A stretch of 64,000 nucleotides of DNA, taken from positions 17,577 through 81,576 of the forward strand of contig NZ_JAABNO010000025.1 in NCBI RefSeq assembly GCF_009928445.1, written 5' to 3'. This document shows, piece by piece, positions 25,561 through 34,810 of the stretch. This stretch comes from Clostridium sp. C8-1-8 (GTDB taxonomy: Bacteria; Bacillota; Clostridia; Clostridiales; Clostridiaceae). A model generated the notes under the pieces. The model worked only from the letters and a program-made list of their open reading frames with translations, had not been told where the DNA came from and made no database searches. Each line of letters opens with the position of its first letter. The first letter of the stretch is position 1. A program made the translations under genes and the position numbers.

Positions 25561-26229
25561 CTATATATAATTTAGCACATCTAGCGGTTTTTCGATTTGT
25601 TTAAAGTTTTCTTTTCTGCCTGATGGTTGAATAGTTCCATCTTCTAAATACCAAACTGCTTGTACTGCAATCATTCCTAGTTCTTTAGCAGCTTCTAATT
25701 CAAAGCTACCTCCGTCTCCCACATATACACATTCATCAGCTTTTACCATCAATTTATTCATGCATCTTTTATAGATTTCAACATCTGGTTTTTGTATTCC
25801 TTGTTCATATGATAGGCAAACTGCATCAAAATATGGAAACAGTGCACTTTTTTCAATTACATATGCTTCCTCTGAAAAACAATTACTTATTAATCCTATC
25901 TTAATTCCTTTTTCTTTTAAACTACAAAGCAACGATGTTATTTCTGGATGCAAATGATTAAAACACTCTTCCTTTGCTGCTATACGTTTTTGAACAATTG
26001 CTTCCTGTAATTCTTTAGAATAGCACTTGTTCTTTGTAAGAATCATTTCCAGGGCTTCCTCCAGTGTCATCTTTCCTATTGTTCGGTCAATTTCTGTAGG
26101 CCTCCACAGTTCTTGAAATTTATCTTCTGATATTCCCGCATCTATAGACATTTGTGTGCCAAAATATAGAGGACTTTTGAAAAGAGTTATTAGTGTTTCA
26201 TACATATCAAAAATTACTGCTTTTATCAT
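25561..26229 (-). CDS. HAD family hydrolase
   Basis: 222 aa, ATG at 26229 after GAGAGG. Motif I is FD8MYETL, the D-x-Y form also used by 2-haloacid dehalogenases. Motif II is ISNCF, then a Lys in QGIQKPDVEIY and motif IV VGDGGSFELEAAKELGM. Phosphatase or dehalogenase activity is likely; substrate unknown. The C-terminal 66 codons recur as a fragment at 60.9 kb. A Family B element lies upstream. Confidence 0.9.
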   Translation of the reverse strand: MIKAVIFDMYETLITLFKSPLYFGTQMSIDAGISEDKFQELWRPTEIDRTIGKMTLEEALEMILTKNKCYSKELQEAIVQKRIAAKEECFNHLHPEITSLLCSLKEKGIKIGLISNCFSEEAYVIEKSALFPYFDAVCLSYEQGIQKPDVEIYKRCMNKLMVKADECVYVGDGGSFELEAAKELGMIAVQAVWYLEDGTIQPSGRKENFKQIEKPLDVLNYI

Positions 26230-26294
26230 AAATGCAACCTCTCATCCTTTTAACAAACTACTATTTATTTATCACTTAAAAATTATTTTACTCT

Positions 26295-26420
26295 TTAATT
26301 ATAACATATTTTGTAAACTCACTATCCCTTATAACAGTGGTATTTTCATCTATAAAAATTGCACTAAGGCAAGTCATGCCAATGCCTAAGACTATAAACC
26401 TCATTTACTTATAGCACTGT
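26295..26420 (-). promoter_or_regulatory. Family B hairpin-promoter element
   Basis: Minus order: hairpin AGTCTTAGGCA...TGCCTTAGTGCA then ATTTTTATAG, then TTTACAAAATATGTTATAAT with extended -10, 60 bp upstream of the HAD start. Confidence 0.65.
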
Positions 26421-26599
26421 TCCCAATTCTAAGCCCCTTCTCAACATTTCTGTATTGTCTGGGGCTTCATAATAGTCCTAGCTTGCTAAGCTCTTATCAG
26501 TAAGTTCCTACTTTATTCATGGTATTTTTCACATAGATTATCCTTCCGAAACCACATTGACATATCTCTATAAGGAAACTATAATGTTACCGTAAACTT

Positions 26600-26626
26600 G
26601 GGACCGAAGCTCCGTGCCCCTGTCCC
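26600..26626. repeat. Family A palindrome
   Basis: GGGACCGAAGCTCCGTGCCC then CTGTCCC. Unusually it lies just 5' of a plus-strand gene start. Confidence 0.7.
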
Positions 26627-26639
26627 TATTAGGAGAAGT

Positions 26640-27407
26640 ATGATTATGAGAAATGTTATTAAATTTTATGAAAAAGGTTCAGTAGAAATATTATATGGCA
26701 AGACAACCCATCGTTTTCCGCTTCATAGTCATGAATGTTTTTGTGTTGGTGCTATTACCAAGGGTTCCGCAGTATTTACAATAAATAATAACAAGTGCTT
26801 ACTAGAAGAAGCTATGGTTTTTATTGTTCCGCCAAACACTGGAATTTCCATAACTACAGACTCCCAATATGATTACATAACAATATGCTTTAAAAATGAA
26901 TTAAAAAAGCAAGTAGAAAGTATTCTTTTTGAGAAATTTTTTCTCAAGCTAAAGTCTAATGATGAAATACTCACCTTATGTGATAGTTTTAAAGAGAATA
27001 GTAATGAAGAACAATTTTTAAACTCCATTCTTACATTAATTAATAGCGCTATAGCTAGTGATTCCTCAGCTAAAAAGACTTTTCCAAATGACACTGTATT
27101 GTTAATTTGTGAGTATATAAAGCAAAATGCAGTTAACAATTTTAGTTTAGACACCTTAGCTCAGTCCTTTTACTTATCAAAATATCACTTAATCCGTATG
27201 TTCAAAAAAGAAATGGGGGTAACCCCTTATCAATATTATATTCAAGCAAAAATGGGGATTATACGAAGGCAAATCTTTAATGGTAGATCTGAAACCGATC
27301 TAGCTATTGATTTGAATTTATCAGATTCAAGCCATTTATGTAAAATCTTCAAAAGGCAAATGGGCATATCCATTCAGGATTATAAGAAAAACCTAATAAG
27401 AAAGTGA
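26640..27407 (+). CDS. AraC family transcriptional regulator with cupin-like sensor
   Basis: The start is ATG at 26640 or 26646, both served by AGGAGA; the longer open frame runs back into a Family A repeat. About 255 aa. The N-terminal half is cupin-like (RFPLHSHECFCVGAITKGSAVFTI), where His residues could bind a ligand. The C-terminal double HTH is SLDTLAQSFYLSKYHLIRMF and TDLAIDLNLSDSSHLCKIFKRQMG. It probably controls the DUF6506 gene 350 bp downstream. Confidence 0.9.
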   Translation: MIMRNVIKFYEKGSVEILYGKTTHRFPLHSHECFCVGAITKGSAVFTINNNKCLLEEAMVFIVPPNTGISITTDSQYDYITICFKNELKKQVESILFEKFFLKLKSNDEILTLCDSFKENSNEEQFLNSILTLINSAIASDSSAKKTFPNDTVLLICEYIKQNAVNNFSLDTLAQSFYLSKYHLIRMFKKEMGVTPYQYYIQAKMGIIRRQIFNGRSETDLAIDLNLSDSSHLCKIFKRQMGISIQDYKKNLIRK

Positions 27408-27500
27408 GCAATATCTTACAATTACTTTTTTTTGCAATATGCTACCATTAAGTTGTACTTAAATTCCAAACAAAAATACACTTATTTTAAAGTACGTATT

Positions 27501-27740
27501 GTAGGGTTTCATTAAGAAAACTTAAGTTATTCATGTTTGAAAATAGCAGGTTCTGGGGATTAGATGATTGCTGTCTAGGCTTATGAATATTAGATAATTC
27601 CGAGTTATGAAGCTTAAATGATTTCTGGTCAGGCTTCTAGGGGATTAGATGATTCGCCCTGCTTCTTGGGCTTAGCTGCTCCAAGTTTCTTGTGATTATC
27701 AGGCATGCATACCTTAATAGTTGAAGTTGGCGCCCTATAG
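27501..27740. repeat. Family D element with enlarged centre
   Basis: The outer arms GGGTTTCATTAAGAAAACTT and AGTTGAAGTTGGCGCCCTAT flank an unusually long centre of about 170 bp. The centre repeats GGGGATTAGATGATT twice and variants (TTAGATAATTC, TTAAATGATTTC), suggesting internal duplication. Other copies have centres near 30-40 bp. Confidence 0.55.
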
Positions 27741-27756
27741 AAAGGTGGTTTTATAT

Positions 27757-28065
27757 ATGAAAGTTAATGCAGCATTTATTTTTGTAGCGCCTGAGGTTGA
27801 TTATAAGCTTCATAGAACAGTTGTTGATACTCCTGTTGTACACCTAACTGTTGTTGGAGTAAAAAATTACAGTGAAGCCGTAGAAGTTGCAGTGGAATTA
27901 GTAGATCAAGGGGTTAAAGCCTTAGAGCTTTGTGCTGGCTTTGGAAATGAAGGCATAGCACTTGTGAGCAAAGCGGTAAAAGGGAAAGCATCCGTTGGTG
28001 CAGTTAAATTCGATCATCATCCTGGGTTTGATTTTAAAAGTGGTGATGAGCTATTTAACAACTAG
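27757..28065 (+). CDS. DUF6506 family protein
   Basis: The start is ATG at 27757 after AAAGGTGG; 12 upstream in-frame codons lie in the Family D arm. 102 aa. KVNAAFIFVAPEVDY, the repeated valine-rich TPVVHLTVVGVKNY, QGVKALELCAGFGNEG and KFDHHPGFDFKSGDEL match DUF6506. Function unknown. It sits next to an AraC regulator. A terminator follows. Confidence 0.85.
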   Translation: MKVNAAFIFVAPEVDYKLHRTVVDTPVVHLTVVGVKNYSEAVEVAVELVDQGVKALELCAGFGNEGIALVSKAVKGKASVGAVKFDHHPGFDFKSGDELFNN

Positions 28066-28123
28066 GTTTTCCTAATATAATCTAAAAATCCATATTTACT
28101 TATGATTATAAAGTATTTCATTT

Positions 28124-28172
28124 TAAAACTTAGCTTTACCCAATTGAGAACAATGGCTAAGGCTAAGTTTAT
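28124..28172 (+). terminator. Terminator after the DUF6506 gene
   Basis: AAACTTAGC pairs with GCTAAGTTT across an imperfect inner stem, followed by ATTTTTTTAC on the plus strand. Confidence 0.6.
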
Positions 28173-28361
28173 TTTTTTACTTATGGTATGTTTCAGCGTT
28201 ACCTTGTCAACTGAGGTTTTTCTTGCATCTACTCTATTAAATATTATTCTAATTAATAAAATTTCAATATCTAATCTACTTTATTTTCACTCACTTCTAT
28301 TTCCTGTACATTTTCTCACGTCATATTTTCTTGCTATCACCTCTACATGTACCGTTTACAC

Positions 28362-29414
28362 TTAATCACTATTACCTTTGAATCTATATTCCTTTAAAAC
28401 AACCTTTCTAATAATCTCAATAAAGTCATATACAAATCTGCACTGAAGATAATCATTTCCAGTAATCTTAATTAAATCCTTACAATTAGGCTTAATTAAA
28501 AATGTAAAATTTCCATAACAACCTATATGCTCCTTATAGTTATATTCCCTTTGTAATGCTCTTCCTGACAATTTTTTATGAAACTCTGTTAATATCCACA
28601 TTATTTCATCCTCTTCTAAGAATCTATCAATTATAGTCATAGACCTACTACCTGTAAAATCTTTATTACTTAATGTATTTTTTATAGCATCTTCATTTAA
28701 TACAAGTTCATCTGGTACTTGGCTTGTACCATGAACAAATAATAATCTATATCTTCCACTAACCTTTCTTAAATAAACAAACCTACCATTATTCATAGAA
28801 TAAGATTTATACCTAAAGCCCTGAAAATTTGAAATAGCATATGTTTTACTATTAAAATTCTCAAACCTCAGACCCAAATCCTCTGATATAAATTCCTCTC
28901 TATTAATGATGATTTTTTGCTTTTCTTCCCTTTCCTTATCCTCCTTTAGCATTTTAACCTTATCTTCATATTTACACTTATCAACTATACTTATCCAGTT
29001 ATCTCCACATAATTCCTTATACCCTTCAGCTTCCTCAATAGAAATCCTTCCATTTCCAAGAGCTCTATCTATATAATCTACTAGCTTTTCCTTACTATCT
29101 ATACAATGATAACTGTCATTGCTACCATACGCTCCTCCAATATTGTACATTTGGCTATCAAAAAAATATAACTTATTAGTTTGAATATTCACTCCTACCC
29201 CTTGATAAAAAACCCAAGGTGATAGGTCCACTGGAAAGATATCTAAAAAATTTTGATATCTTGTCTTTTTATTCTCTCCTAATATCATATTTGGATCACA
29301 AATATCTTCTATTTCTTTACAACTGTCTCCCCACTGCTCCCACTCTTCTCTAACATCTACATTATTCTTATTAGTTTCAGACCTCTTTATCATTCTTTTA
29401 AAATAATCCCACAC
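28362..29414 (-). CDS. Hypothetical protein, 350 aa
   Basis: The start is GTG at 29414, with GAGGAG about ten bases before. Soluble, with a charged coiled-coil-like stretch (KVKMLKEDKEREEKQKIIINREEF) near residues 150-175. It contains aromatic-rich parts such as SPWVFYQGVGVNIQTNKLYF and DSYHCIDSKEKLVDYIDRAL. No family or catalytic motif recognised. A Family B element is upstream. Length suggests at least two domains. Confidence 0.6.
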   Translation of the reverse strand: MWDYFKRMIKRSETNKNNVDVREEWEQWGDSCKEIEDICDPNMILGENKKTRYQNFLDIFPVDLSPWVFYQGVGVNIQTNKLYFFDSQMYNIGGAYGSNDSYHCIDSKEKLVDYIDRALGNGRISIEEAEGYKELCGDNWISIVDKCKYEDKVKMLKEDKEREEKQKIIINREEFISEDLGLRFENFNSKTYAISNFQGFRYKSYSMNNGRFVYLRKVSGRYRLLFVHGTSQVPDELVLNEDAIKNTLSNKDFTGSRSMTIIDRFLEEDEIMWILTEFHKKLSGRALQREYNYKEHIGCYGNFTFLIKPNCKDLIKITGNDYLQCRFVYDFIEIIRKVVLKEYRFKGNSD

Positions 29415-29447
29415 TGCATATTATCTCCTCACCATTATACTAAATCA

Positions 29448-29575
29448 ATTGTAACATATTTTGTAAATACAACCTTACTTATGATACGGTATTTTACCTA
29501 TAAAAAAATAGCCTTAGGCAAGTTATTTCAACGCCTAAGGCTATAAACCTCATTTACTTATGATACGTTTCATCA
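29448..29575 (-). promoter_or_regulatory. Family B hairpin-promoter element, well preserved
   Basis: Flanking direct repeats TTACTTATGATACG (at about 29475 and 29555) bracket a hairpin with arms TAGCCTTAGGC/GCCTAAGGCTA. The promoter part is TTTACAAAATATGTTACAAT, 35 bp from the start at 29414. Confidence 0.65.
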
Positions 29576-29674
29576 TATCATAAGCAAGTGATCTAGGTTT
29601 TGATGTATCTCTTGTATATTCTGAATTAAAATCAGCAATATTTAATATCAAGCTTTTAATACTTTAGATTAGCA

Positions 29675-30415
29675 TCATGCTTCATTTGCCAATTCTGCTA
29701 TACGGCTGTTTACATTGTGATTATATAGTCCACCATGATAAGAAATTACTGTTTCGATATCATATCTCATTAATTTTTCAATAGACTTCACATTTAGTTC
29801 ATTATCAAAATTCAAATCTTGATTTTCTCTACAAAGCATACCATCCTTAACACACAAAATATCTCCAGCAATTAATATCTTCCACTGTTTAAAGTATAAG
29901 CATATATGTCCAGGAGTGTGACCTGGTGTATGGATAATAGTAATTCCTCCGCAGTAAGGCAGTTCTTGTCCATCAATCAAAGTTTCATCTATATTTACCT
30001 TATTTTTTTGAAAACCTGCTTTTAGCATCTTGTAGGCCACCTTCATATTATCAGGTAAACTTTCCAGATTGCTTTCAAGCTTAGCAAGTTTAACCGGAGT
30101 CTTTTCACCATTTATATAAGCTTTTTCTTCCTCATGAGAAAAAATCTTAACATTGGCAGGTACCTTATTTAAAATCTCAACAACATTTCCAATATGATCT
30201 ATATCTTGATGTGTAAAAATTATTGTGTTTAATTTGCTAAATTGAAGTCCTTCTTTCTCTACAGCTTCAACGACTTGATTAAACCTACCAGGAATACCAG
30301 TATCAATTAAGATTAATGAATCATTATTTGAGATAACTGTTGGGTAAATCATAGTTGGATTTCCCATTGTGTCAGATAATATTTCAAGCATATAAATTCC
30401 GTTTTCAATTTTCAT
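29675..30415 (-). CDS. MBL-fold metallo-hydrolase
   Basis: 246 aa, ATG at 30415 after AAGGAGGT. The metal motif is TH69QDIDH74IG, with Asp71 in place of the second His of HxHxDH, as in some MBL branches. Further ligands are TPGHTPGHICLYF, IAGDILC and a late SYHGG. Probably a thioesterase- or lactonase-like hydrolase; substrate unknown. Confidence 0.9.
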   Translation of the reverse strand: MKIENGIYMLEILSDTMGNPTMIYPTVISNNDSLILIDTGIPGRFNQVVEAVEKEGLQFSKLNTIIFTHQDIDHIGNVVEILNKVPANVKIFSHEEEKAYINGEKTPVKLAKLESNLESLPDNMKVAYKMLKAGFQKNKVNIDETLIDGQELPYCGGITIIHTPGHTPGHICLYFKQWKILIAGDILCVKDGMLCRENQDLNFDNELNVKSIEKLMRYDIETVISYHGGLYNHNVNSRIAELANEA

Positions 30416-30987
30416 TTACTATACCTCCTTAAGAATAAAATCTACAATCCATCCTTTTCTTATATGGTTAACCTTAAAGCATTTCTTATGTCGTTAACCA
30501 TTAAACCACATAGCCAAAACGAATACAATTCTTGATTTTTTGTAATTTTATGGTATAGTAAGTATATAAATTAATAATCTTTTCATATATTTTTTTGCGT
30601 TTCACTAAATTATATAAAAATTTCTATTGTTCGCTTATCATTAAGTAAAAATATTACTTAAGATAAGGTACTCTTCTATGCAAAAGCAGCCTTGCCTACT
30701 ATTATCAATGGTTAAGCCTAAAAACTTCACTTATTTATGATACTTTTCTCTATAAACAATTATATCCTTCAACCTACGGCATCCCTTGTATAAATGATTG
30801 TTACAACTGCTAGTCCACATATGCCTAAAATAATTTTTCTCAATCTGCATTATCATAGCTCTACAATTAGACTATCACGTTACTGTAAACTTGGTGCAGA
30901 TTCTTCGTCCACTAGTGCCAGAAGCTATGTTCCCAAGTCACAAACCAATATTCCTAGGACAAAAGCTCAGTACCCCTGTCCCTATTC
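30416..30987. other. Intergenic region with decayed Family B and Family A copies
   Basis: A decayed Family B element (about 30640-30760) keeps TTACTTAAGATAAGGTA and a weak hairpin. A Family A copy lies at 30956-30982. A minus-strand 24-codon frame near 30795-30866 begins TTG and is hydrophobic, but has no good ribosome site. Confidence 0.4.
30956..30982. repeat. Family A palindrome
   Basis: AGGACAAAAGCTCAGTACCC then CTGTCCC, five bases 3' of the methyltransferase stop. Confidence 0.65.
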
Positions 30988-31779
30988 TCAAACTTTCTGG
31001 CTACACAATCCTATACATTGAGGTAAAGCAGCCCATGGATTATTGCGCCAATTGAAGTTATCATGATTAATATCACCTTCTTCAAATAAGTAGCTACAGT
31101 CTGGAATATCTTCAACAACACTATGAAACTCTTCCATTCTATCAATAGCAAAACCTGCTTTAACCAAGGAATTTACATAATCTTGTATTCTCCAATCAAA
31201 AGTTGGAACTTCTCCGAATGGCCCTAGGTCTTCATATGGTTTAATAACCTCAAAAACTCCCTTATAAACTTTTTTATCAAAAGGACGAACAAATGGATGT
31301 GTATCAAAAAAAATATATTTACCTCCATTTTTCAATATGCGGTAAATATTTCTGTACATAGCATTCAAATCATTGATCCACACATGAACACCATTAGACG
31401 TATAAACCAAATCATAGGTATTGTCTGATAGTTCCTTTAGCTTCATGCTGTCAGAAACATGATAATCTATGTTTAAATGCCTTTTTTCTGCAATCTTTCG
31501 TGCATTTTCAATTTGCTTGTATGAAATATCTGTAGCTGTGACCTTTGCTCCCAAAGCACAAAAACTAAAAACTGCAGTGTTGTCCCCGCAGGAAGGAACA
31601 CAAACCTTCTTTCCCTTTAAGTCAGGATAATACTCTTTTATTATTTCTGCCATGGCATGTGGAAAGCCTTTATATGGATCCTTCTCAAGAGCAGAAAATA
31701 GTTCGTCATACTTGGTTTTACTAAAGTATTCATCAGAGCAACTATTCCAATCATCAATTATCTTATCTTGTTTAAACAT
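30988..31779 (-). CDS. Class I SAM-dependent methyltransferase
   Basis: 263 aa, ATG at 31779 after GGAGGT. Motif I is KVCVPSCGDNTAVFSFCALG, with VPSCGDN in place of the usual E/DxGxGxG. It is followed by VTATDISYKQIENARKIAE, TYDLVYTSNGVHVW and LKNGGKYIFFDTHPFVRPF. The acceptor substrate is not evident. Confidence 0.88.
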   Translation of the reverse strand: MFKQDKIIDDWNSCSDEYFSKTKYDELFSALEKDPYKGFPHAMAEIIKEYYPDLKGKKVCVPSCGDNTAVFSFCALGAKVTATDISYKQIENARKIAEKRHLNIDYHVSDSMKLKELSDNTYDLVYTSNGVHVWINDLNAMYRNIYRILKNGGKYIFFDTHPFVRPFDKKVYKGVFEVIKPYEDLGPFGEVPTFDWRIQDYVNSLVKAGFAIDRMEEFHSVVEDIPDCSYLFEEGDINHDNFNWRNNPWAALPQCIGLCSQKV

Positions 31780-31906
31780 AACTTTACCTCCAAAAATATA
31801 AATAGCTTCAAGCTCGCATCTTCCAAAAATTGTAGATACTTATATTGTAAATTATATATTTTTTATACTTCAAGATAATACATCCACATAATTGTTTTAT
31901 ACACAA

Positions 31907-31936
31907 AACCTCTGCAAGTTTTACCCTGCAGAGGTT
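31907..31936 (-). terminator. Terminator of the MarR-NmrA operon
   Basis: AACCTCTGCA and TGCAGAGGTT are perfect arms around a ten-base loop; on the minus strand TTTTG follows. About 90 bp past the NmrA stop. Confidence 0.75.
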
Positions 31937-32027
31937 TAATAAATTGATACTATTTTTAATTACAACAACAGATTCTCTTTCTCTAAAATATTATGCTAAC
32001 TATAACCTGGGACAAAAGTTCCGTCCT

Positions 32028-32888
32028 TTATTTGTTAAAGCATTTTATGTTATCCCTTGCGAATTCTTCAAATGTACGAGGACTTTTACCTGTTAATTCG
32101 TAAAAATTATTTGTAACTTCCTTCGCTGTGCCCATTCTTGTCATAAAATATAATGCTACTGTCACATTTACATATGCCTTATCAAGGCCTCTTTTCTTAA
32201 TGTAATAGCTTCTGTATTTTAAGTATCCAGGCTTTACGTAGGTAATTTTTCTTCCAACCACCCTGCTTAGTATCTCTGCCACCTGAAAATAATTCAAGGC
32301 TTCTGAACCAGTTATTGTATGAGCAGTATTTTTATATTTTTCAGGATTATTCAGTAAAATTGCTGTTGCAAGTCCTATGTCTGCAGCATCAATAAAACTT
32401 GTTATGCTTTTTCCAGCAGGTACAAAAATCTCATTTTTTTCTCTGATTTCAACAGAGTGTATGCCTGATAAATTCTGCATGAAGAAGCCTGGACGAACAT
32501 GTGCATATGGAATATGTAATTTCTCAATGTACTTTTCTATCTTATGATGAGGAGGAATTGTATTATGCTCTACTCCCATTAAAGAAAGGAATGAAACCAA
32601 TTTGATATTATGAGCCTTCATTGCATCAATGAAGGAATATAAATCTTCTGGTTTTCCAAGGTGAGGAGGTCTCATAAGAAAAACTCTATCTACACCTTCA
32701 AGTGCTTTATCATATGTGCTTTTATTCGTGAAGTCAAAGAGCACAGGTTCAACCTGATTGTTAAACAATTTGTTTATTTTCTCTATGCTTGTAGTTGCAG
32801 CGACTACCTTTTCTCCCTTATTTAACAATTCTTTCACTACATAGCTTCCCACATTACCTGATGCACCAGTTACTAAGACTTTCATCAT
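32028..32888 (-). CDS. NmrA/SDR-type NAD(P)-binding protein
   Basis: 286 aa. The Rossmann start is VLVTGASGNVGSYVVKELL. TFEEFARDNI near the end and a lack of the classical YxxxK pair point to the NmrA/YtfG quinone-reductase-like branch. The start overlaps the MarR stop by four bases. Probably an NAD(P)H-dependent oxidoreductase or redox sensor derepressed by the MarR partner. A decayed Family A copy overlaps its 3' end. Confidence 0.88.
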   Translation of the reverse strand: MMKVLVTGASGNVGSYVVKELLNKGEKVVAATTSIEKINKLFNNQVEPVLFDFTNKSTYDKALEGVDRVFLMRPPHLGKPEDLYSFIDAMKAHNIKLVSFLSLMGVEHNTIPPHHKIEKYIEKLHIPYAHVRPGFFMQNLSGIHSVEIREKNEIFVPAGKSITSFIDAADIGLATAILLNNPEKYKNTAHTITGSEALNYFQVAEILSRVVGRKITYVKPGYLKYRSYYIKKRGLDKAYVNVTVALYFMTRMGTAKEVTNNFYELTGKSPRTFEEFARDNIKCFNK

Positions 32889-33310
32889 TTCTTCTCCTCG
32901 CTTAATATGCTATTAGCTTTTTGAAGTAGTTGAATAAACAATTTAAATTCGTCCTCTCCCATTCTTTCTTCTAGAATCTCTAGACTTCTAAAATACTCAC
33001 TATAAGTGGATTCAAGGAGCTCATGACCTCTTGAGGTAACCTCAATAGTATAGCTTCTTCTGTCAACTTTAGATGGAATCTTGATTAAGTACCCCTTTGC
33101 AACCAATGAATTAACCATATCGGTAACAGAAGGTTTGGCTATTCCAAAGAAGTTACTTATCATAAGTGGTGTAGCTGCTTCATCATTTTTTTCAACATAT
33201 ATCAAAACTCCCATCTCACTTGATCTTATGGGTATATCCCTCTTTACATTCATTTGGAGACGACAAAACCTGGTTACAGCATCCTCACAAGCAATTATAT
33301 TTTCCTTCAT
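32885..33310 (-). CDS. MarR family transcriptional regulator
   Basis: 141 aa. Winged HTH with MISNFFGIAKPSVTDMVNSLVAKGYLIK and the wing DRRSYTIEVTSRGHELL. It precedes and overlaps the NmrA-like gene in one operon. A perfect palindrome beside its promoter (33323-33345) is the obvious autoregulatory operator. Confidence 0.93.
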   Translation of the reverse strand: MKENIIACEDAVTRFCRLQMNVKRDIPIRSSEMGVLIYVEKNDEAATPLMISNFFGIAKPSVTDMVNSLVAKGYLIKIPSKVDRRSYTIEVTSRGHELLESTYSEYFRSLEILEERMGEDEFKLFIQLLQKANSILSEEKK

Positions 33311-33322
33311 AATACACCTCTA

Positions 33323-33345
33323 TATAGTTAGTCTACCTAACTATA
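33323..33345. promoter_or_regulatory. Palindromic operator, probable MarR site
   Basis: TATAGTTAG, TCTAC, CTAACTATA: perfect nine-base arms. It touches the -10 hexamer of the operon promoter, so binding would block RNA polymerase. Confidence 0.75.
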
Positions 33346-33373
33346 TTCTATCTATAAAAAAACTCCCTGTCAA
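33345..33373 (-). promoter_or_regulatory. Sigma-A type promoter of the MarR-NmrA operon
   Basis: On the minus strand TTGACA (33373-33368), 17 bases, TAGAAT (33350-33345). Consensus -35 and spacing. Confidence 0.8.
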
Positions 33374-33397
33374 CTTATCGTAGAAAAACCCTACTTG

Positions 33398-33480
33398 GAT
33401 GACTACAGGAGCTTTGAACATTCACCCCCTAGACTATTGATGATGCTTCCTATAGTTAGGGGGAACCTCATATTATCTGT
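33398..33480 (+). repeat. Family F remnant, leader only
   Basis: Keeps GGATGACTACAGGAGCTTTG, CACCCCCTAGACTATTG and CTATAGTTAGGGGGA. The CCCCCTAGACTAT/ATAGTTAGGGGG stem is the strongest of the three copies. The peptide frame is absent. Confidence 0.55.
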
Positions 33481-33511
33481 CTACTATTATGTTTTCAATA
33501 ACATTGCCCTT

Positions 33512-33730
33512 CTACTGAAGTGCAATATATAAATAGCAATGCGCTTTTCCATCTTTCGTATATTCACTAGGAACGGTACTCTCATAATCCTTGGTAAATG
33601 CTCTTTTTATTTCACCTGATTTTTGGTCACTCCACACTTTTTCCCAGGCTTTTCTTGCAGTTACTAAGACATAATATTCATTGTTACAATTACTTAAACC
33701 CATATAAAATATATCTAATAACATTGACAA
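33512..33730 (-). pseudogene. Fragment of an effector-binding-domain gene
   Basis: Its last 48 codons (from ARKAWEKVWSDQKSGEIKRA to the end) are almost identical to the C-terminus of the complete gene at 35153..35611, while the first 24 codons are unrelated. It is a partial duplication joined to foreign sequence. No convincing ribosome site. Confidence 0.7.
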
Positions 33731-33791
33731 ATTATATTTTTCATTAATATATTTTTATAAAAACTAAGGATAGACTCCAAAAGCCTACCCT

Positions 33792-34331
33792 TTAATTTTC
33801 TTTTCTTAACGTTTTAATTTTTTCTATATCTAATCCTGTTTTTATTGCTATCATTTCATCATCTAATATATCTAATAAATTCTTTGCTATTTGCAATTTA
33901 GCTCTCTCTTCTGCTGAGCTAATCATGTTTGCTCTTTCATGTAGTGATCTTTCTCTCTCATAGTAAATTCTCATAGCTTCTTCATCACTACTTAAGTATT
34001 CGATTCTTTGCTCAGCTTTTTCTATTGCTGTATCCAAACTCATCAACTCCTTTAATGTAGCTTCAGATATATCTTTCTCTAAAAACATTAACCATCTCTC
34101 TATGTCATTTTCTCTATAATCTTTATTTTTCTTATTTCTAAACTTAGGTAGTTCTAAGAAGTGTATTTCTACAACATCTGTTAACATATAATCTTTCTCG
34201 ATATCTTCCCATAAATGAAATGAAGATTGATAGTTTTTTGTACCTAAAAAATCAAAATCTAAAATATTTATAGTTATGACCTTTTCAAGATTTGCATAAT
34301 CTTCCCCTTGTTTTATATTTTCAAGATACAT
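33792..34331 (-). pseudogene. C-terminal part of a split Rpn-family gene
   Basis: Begins YLENIKQGEDYANLEKVITINILDF, the middle of PD-(D/E)XK transposase-like proteins, and ends ERAKLQIAKNLLDILDDEMI and the usual IEKIKTLRKEN tail. The N-terminal part is at 34469..34810. A Family E element lies between the halves. Confidence 0.8.
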
Positions 34332-34344
34332 CTTCCCCCAATAA

Positions 34345-34440
34345 AAAATTCGCTAAAGCGACTTTCTTTAGTGAATTTTTTTGCGCATCTGCCTTTTCTG
34401 AACGTATGTGAGGAAATTTTGGCAGGCGACATAACTATAT
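34345..34440. mobile_element. Family E element inserted in an Rpn-family gene
   Basis: AAAAAATTCGCTAAAG, CGACTTT, CTTTAGTGAATTTTTTT is a strong bidirectional terminator-like hairpin. It is followed by GCGCATCTGCCTTTTCTGAA and GGAAATTTTGGCAGGCGACA. Copies at about 21.3, 40.8 and 44.25 kb share this core. Here it separates two halves of a gene, so it has moved. Confidence 0.65.
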
Positions 34441-34468
34441 TTTTTTATTCTTTTCCCTCCATTTATGT

Positions 34469-34810
34469 TTAAGCAGTACACGCATAATTATTAACGGTCT
34501 TCTCTAAAATATAATTTTCTAAAGAATAAAATAATGTTCTTTTATCCATATTACCTTGATTTGTTAGTTGAACTTCTATATCTACATGATCACCAGTTAA
34601 AGTTTTCGCCCTCACATCAATGATTCCCGTTTTATCTAAAATGACATCTTTTGTTAGTTGCTTATTATCTATAATTTCAATTTCTACTATAGGTTCTTTT
34701 CTAGTTCTCTTTAAAACAGCATTTATAAAAGATATCAGAATATCTTCGTTACCTTTTTCACCAAAAACTTTCTTAAAAATAAAGTCATTAAGTGGTTTTA
34801 CTCTTCTCAT
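34469..34810 (-). pseudogene. N-terminal part of a split Rpn-family gene
   Basis: 113 codons: MRRVKPLNDFIFKKVFGEKG, then GIIDVRAKTLTGDHVDIEVQ with the D...ExQ nuclease core, ending YILEKTVNNYACTA where the sequence enters the inserted element. The catalytic core is intact but the C-terminal half (33792..34331) is cut off. Confidence 0.8.

Noticed and set aside
26400..26470. Minus-strand coding-like tail (YYEAPDNTEMLRRGLELGTVL)
   Set aside because: Reads like a protein end, but only 21 codons and a hairpin in the same place; too short to support.
30795..30866. 24-codon hydrophobic frame starting TTG on the minus strand
   Set aside because: Signal-like sequence but no good ribosome site and no repeat of it elsewhere.
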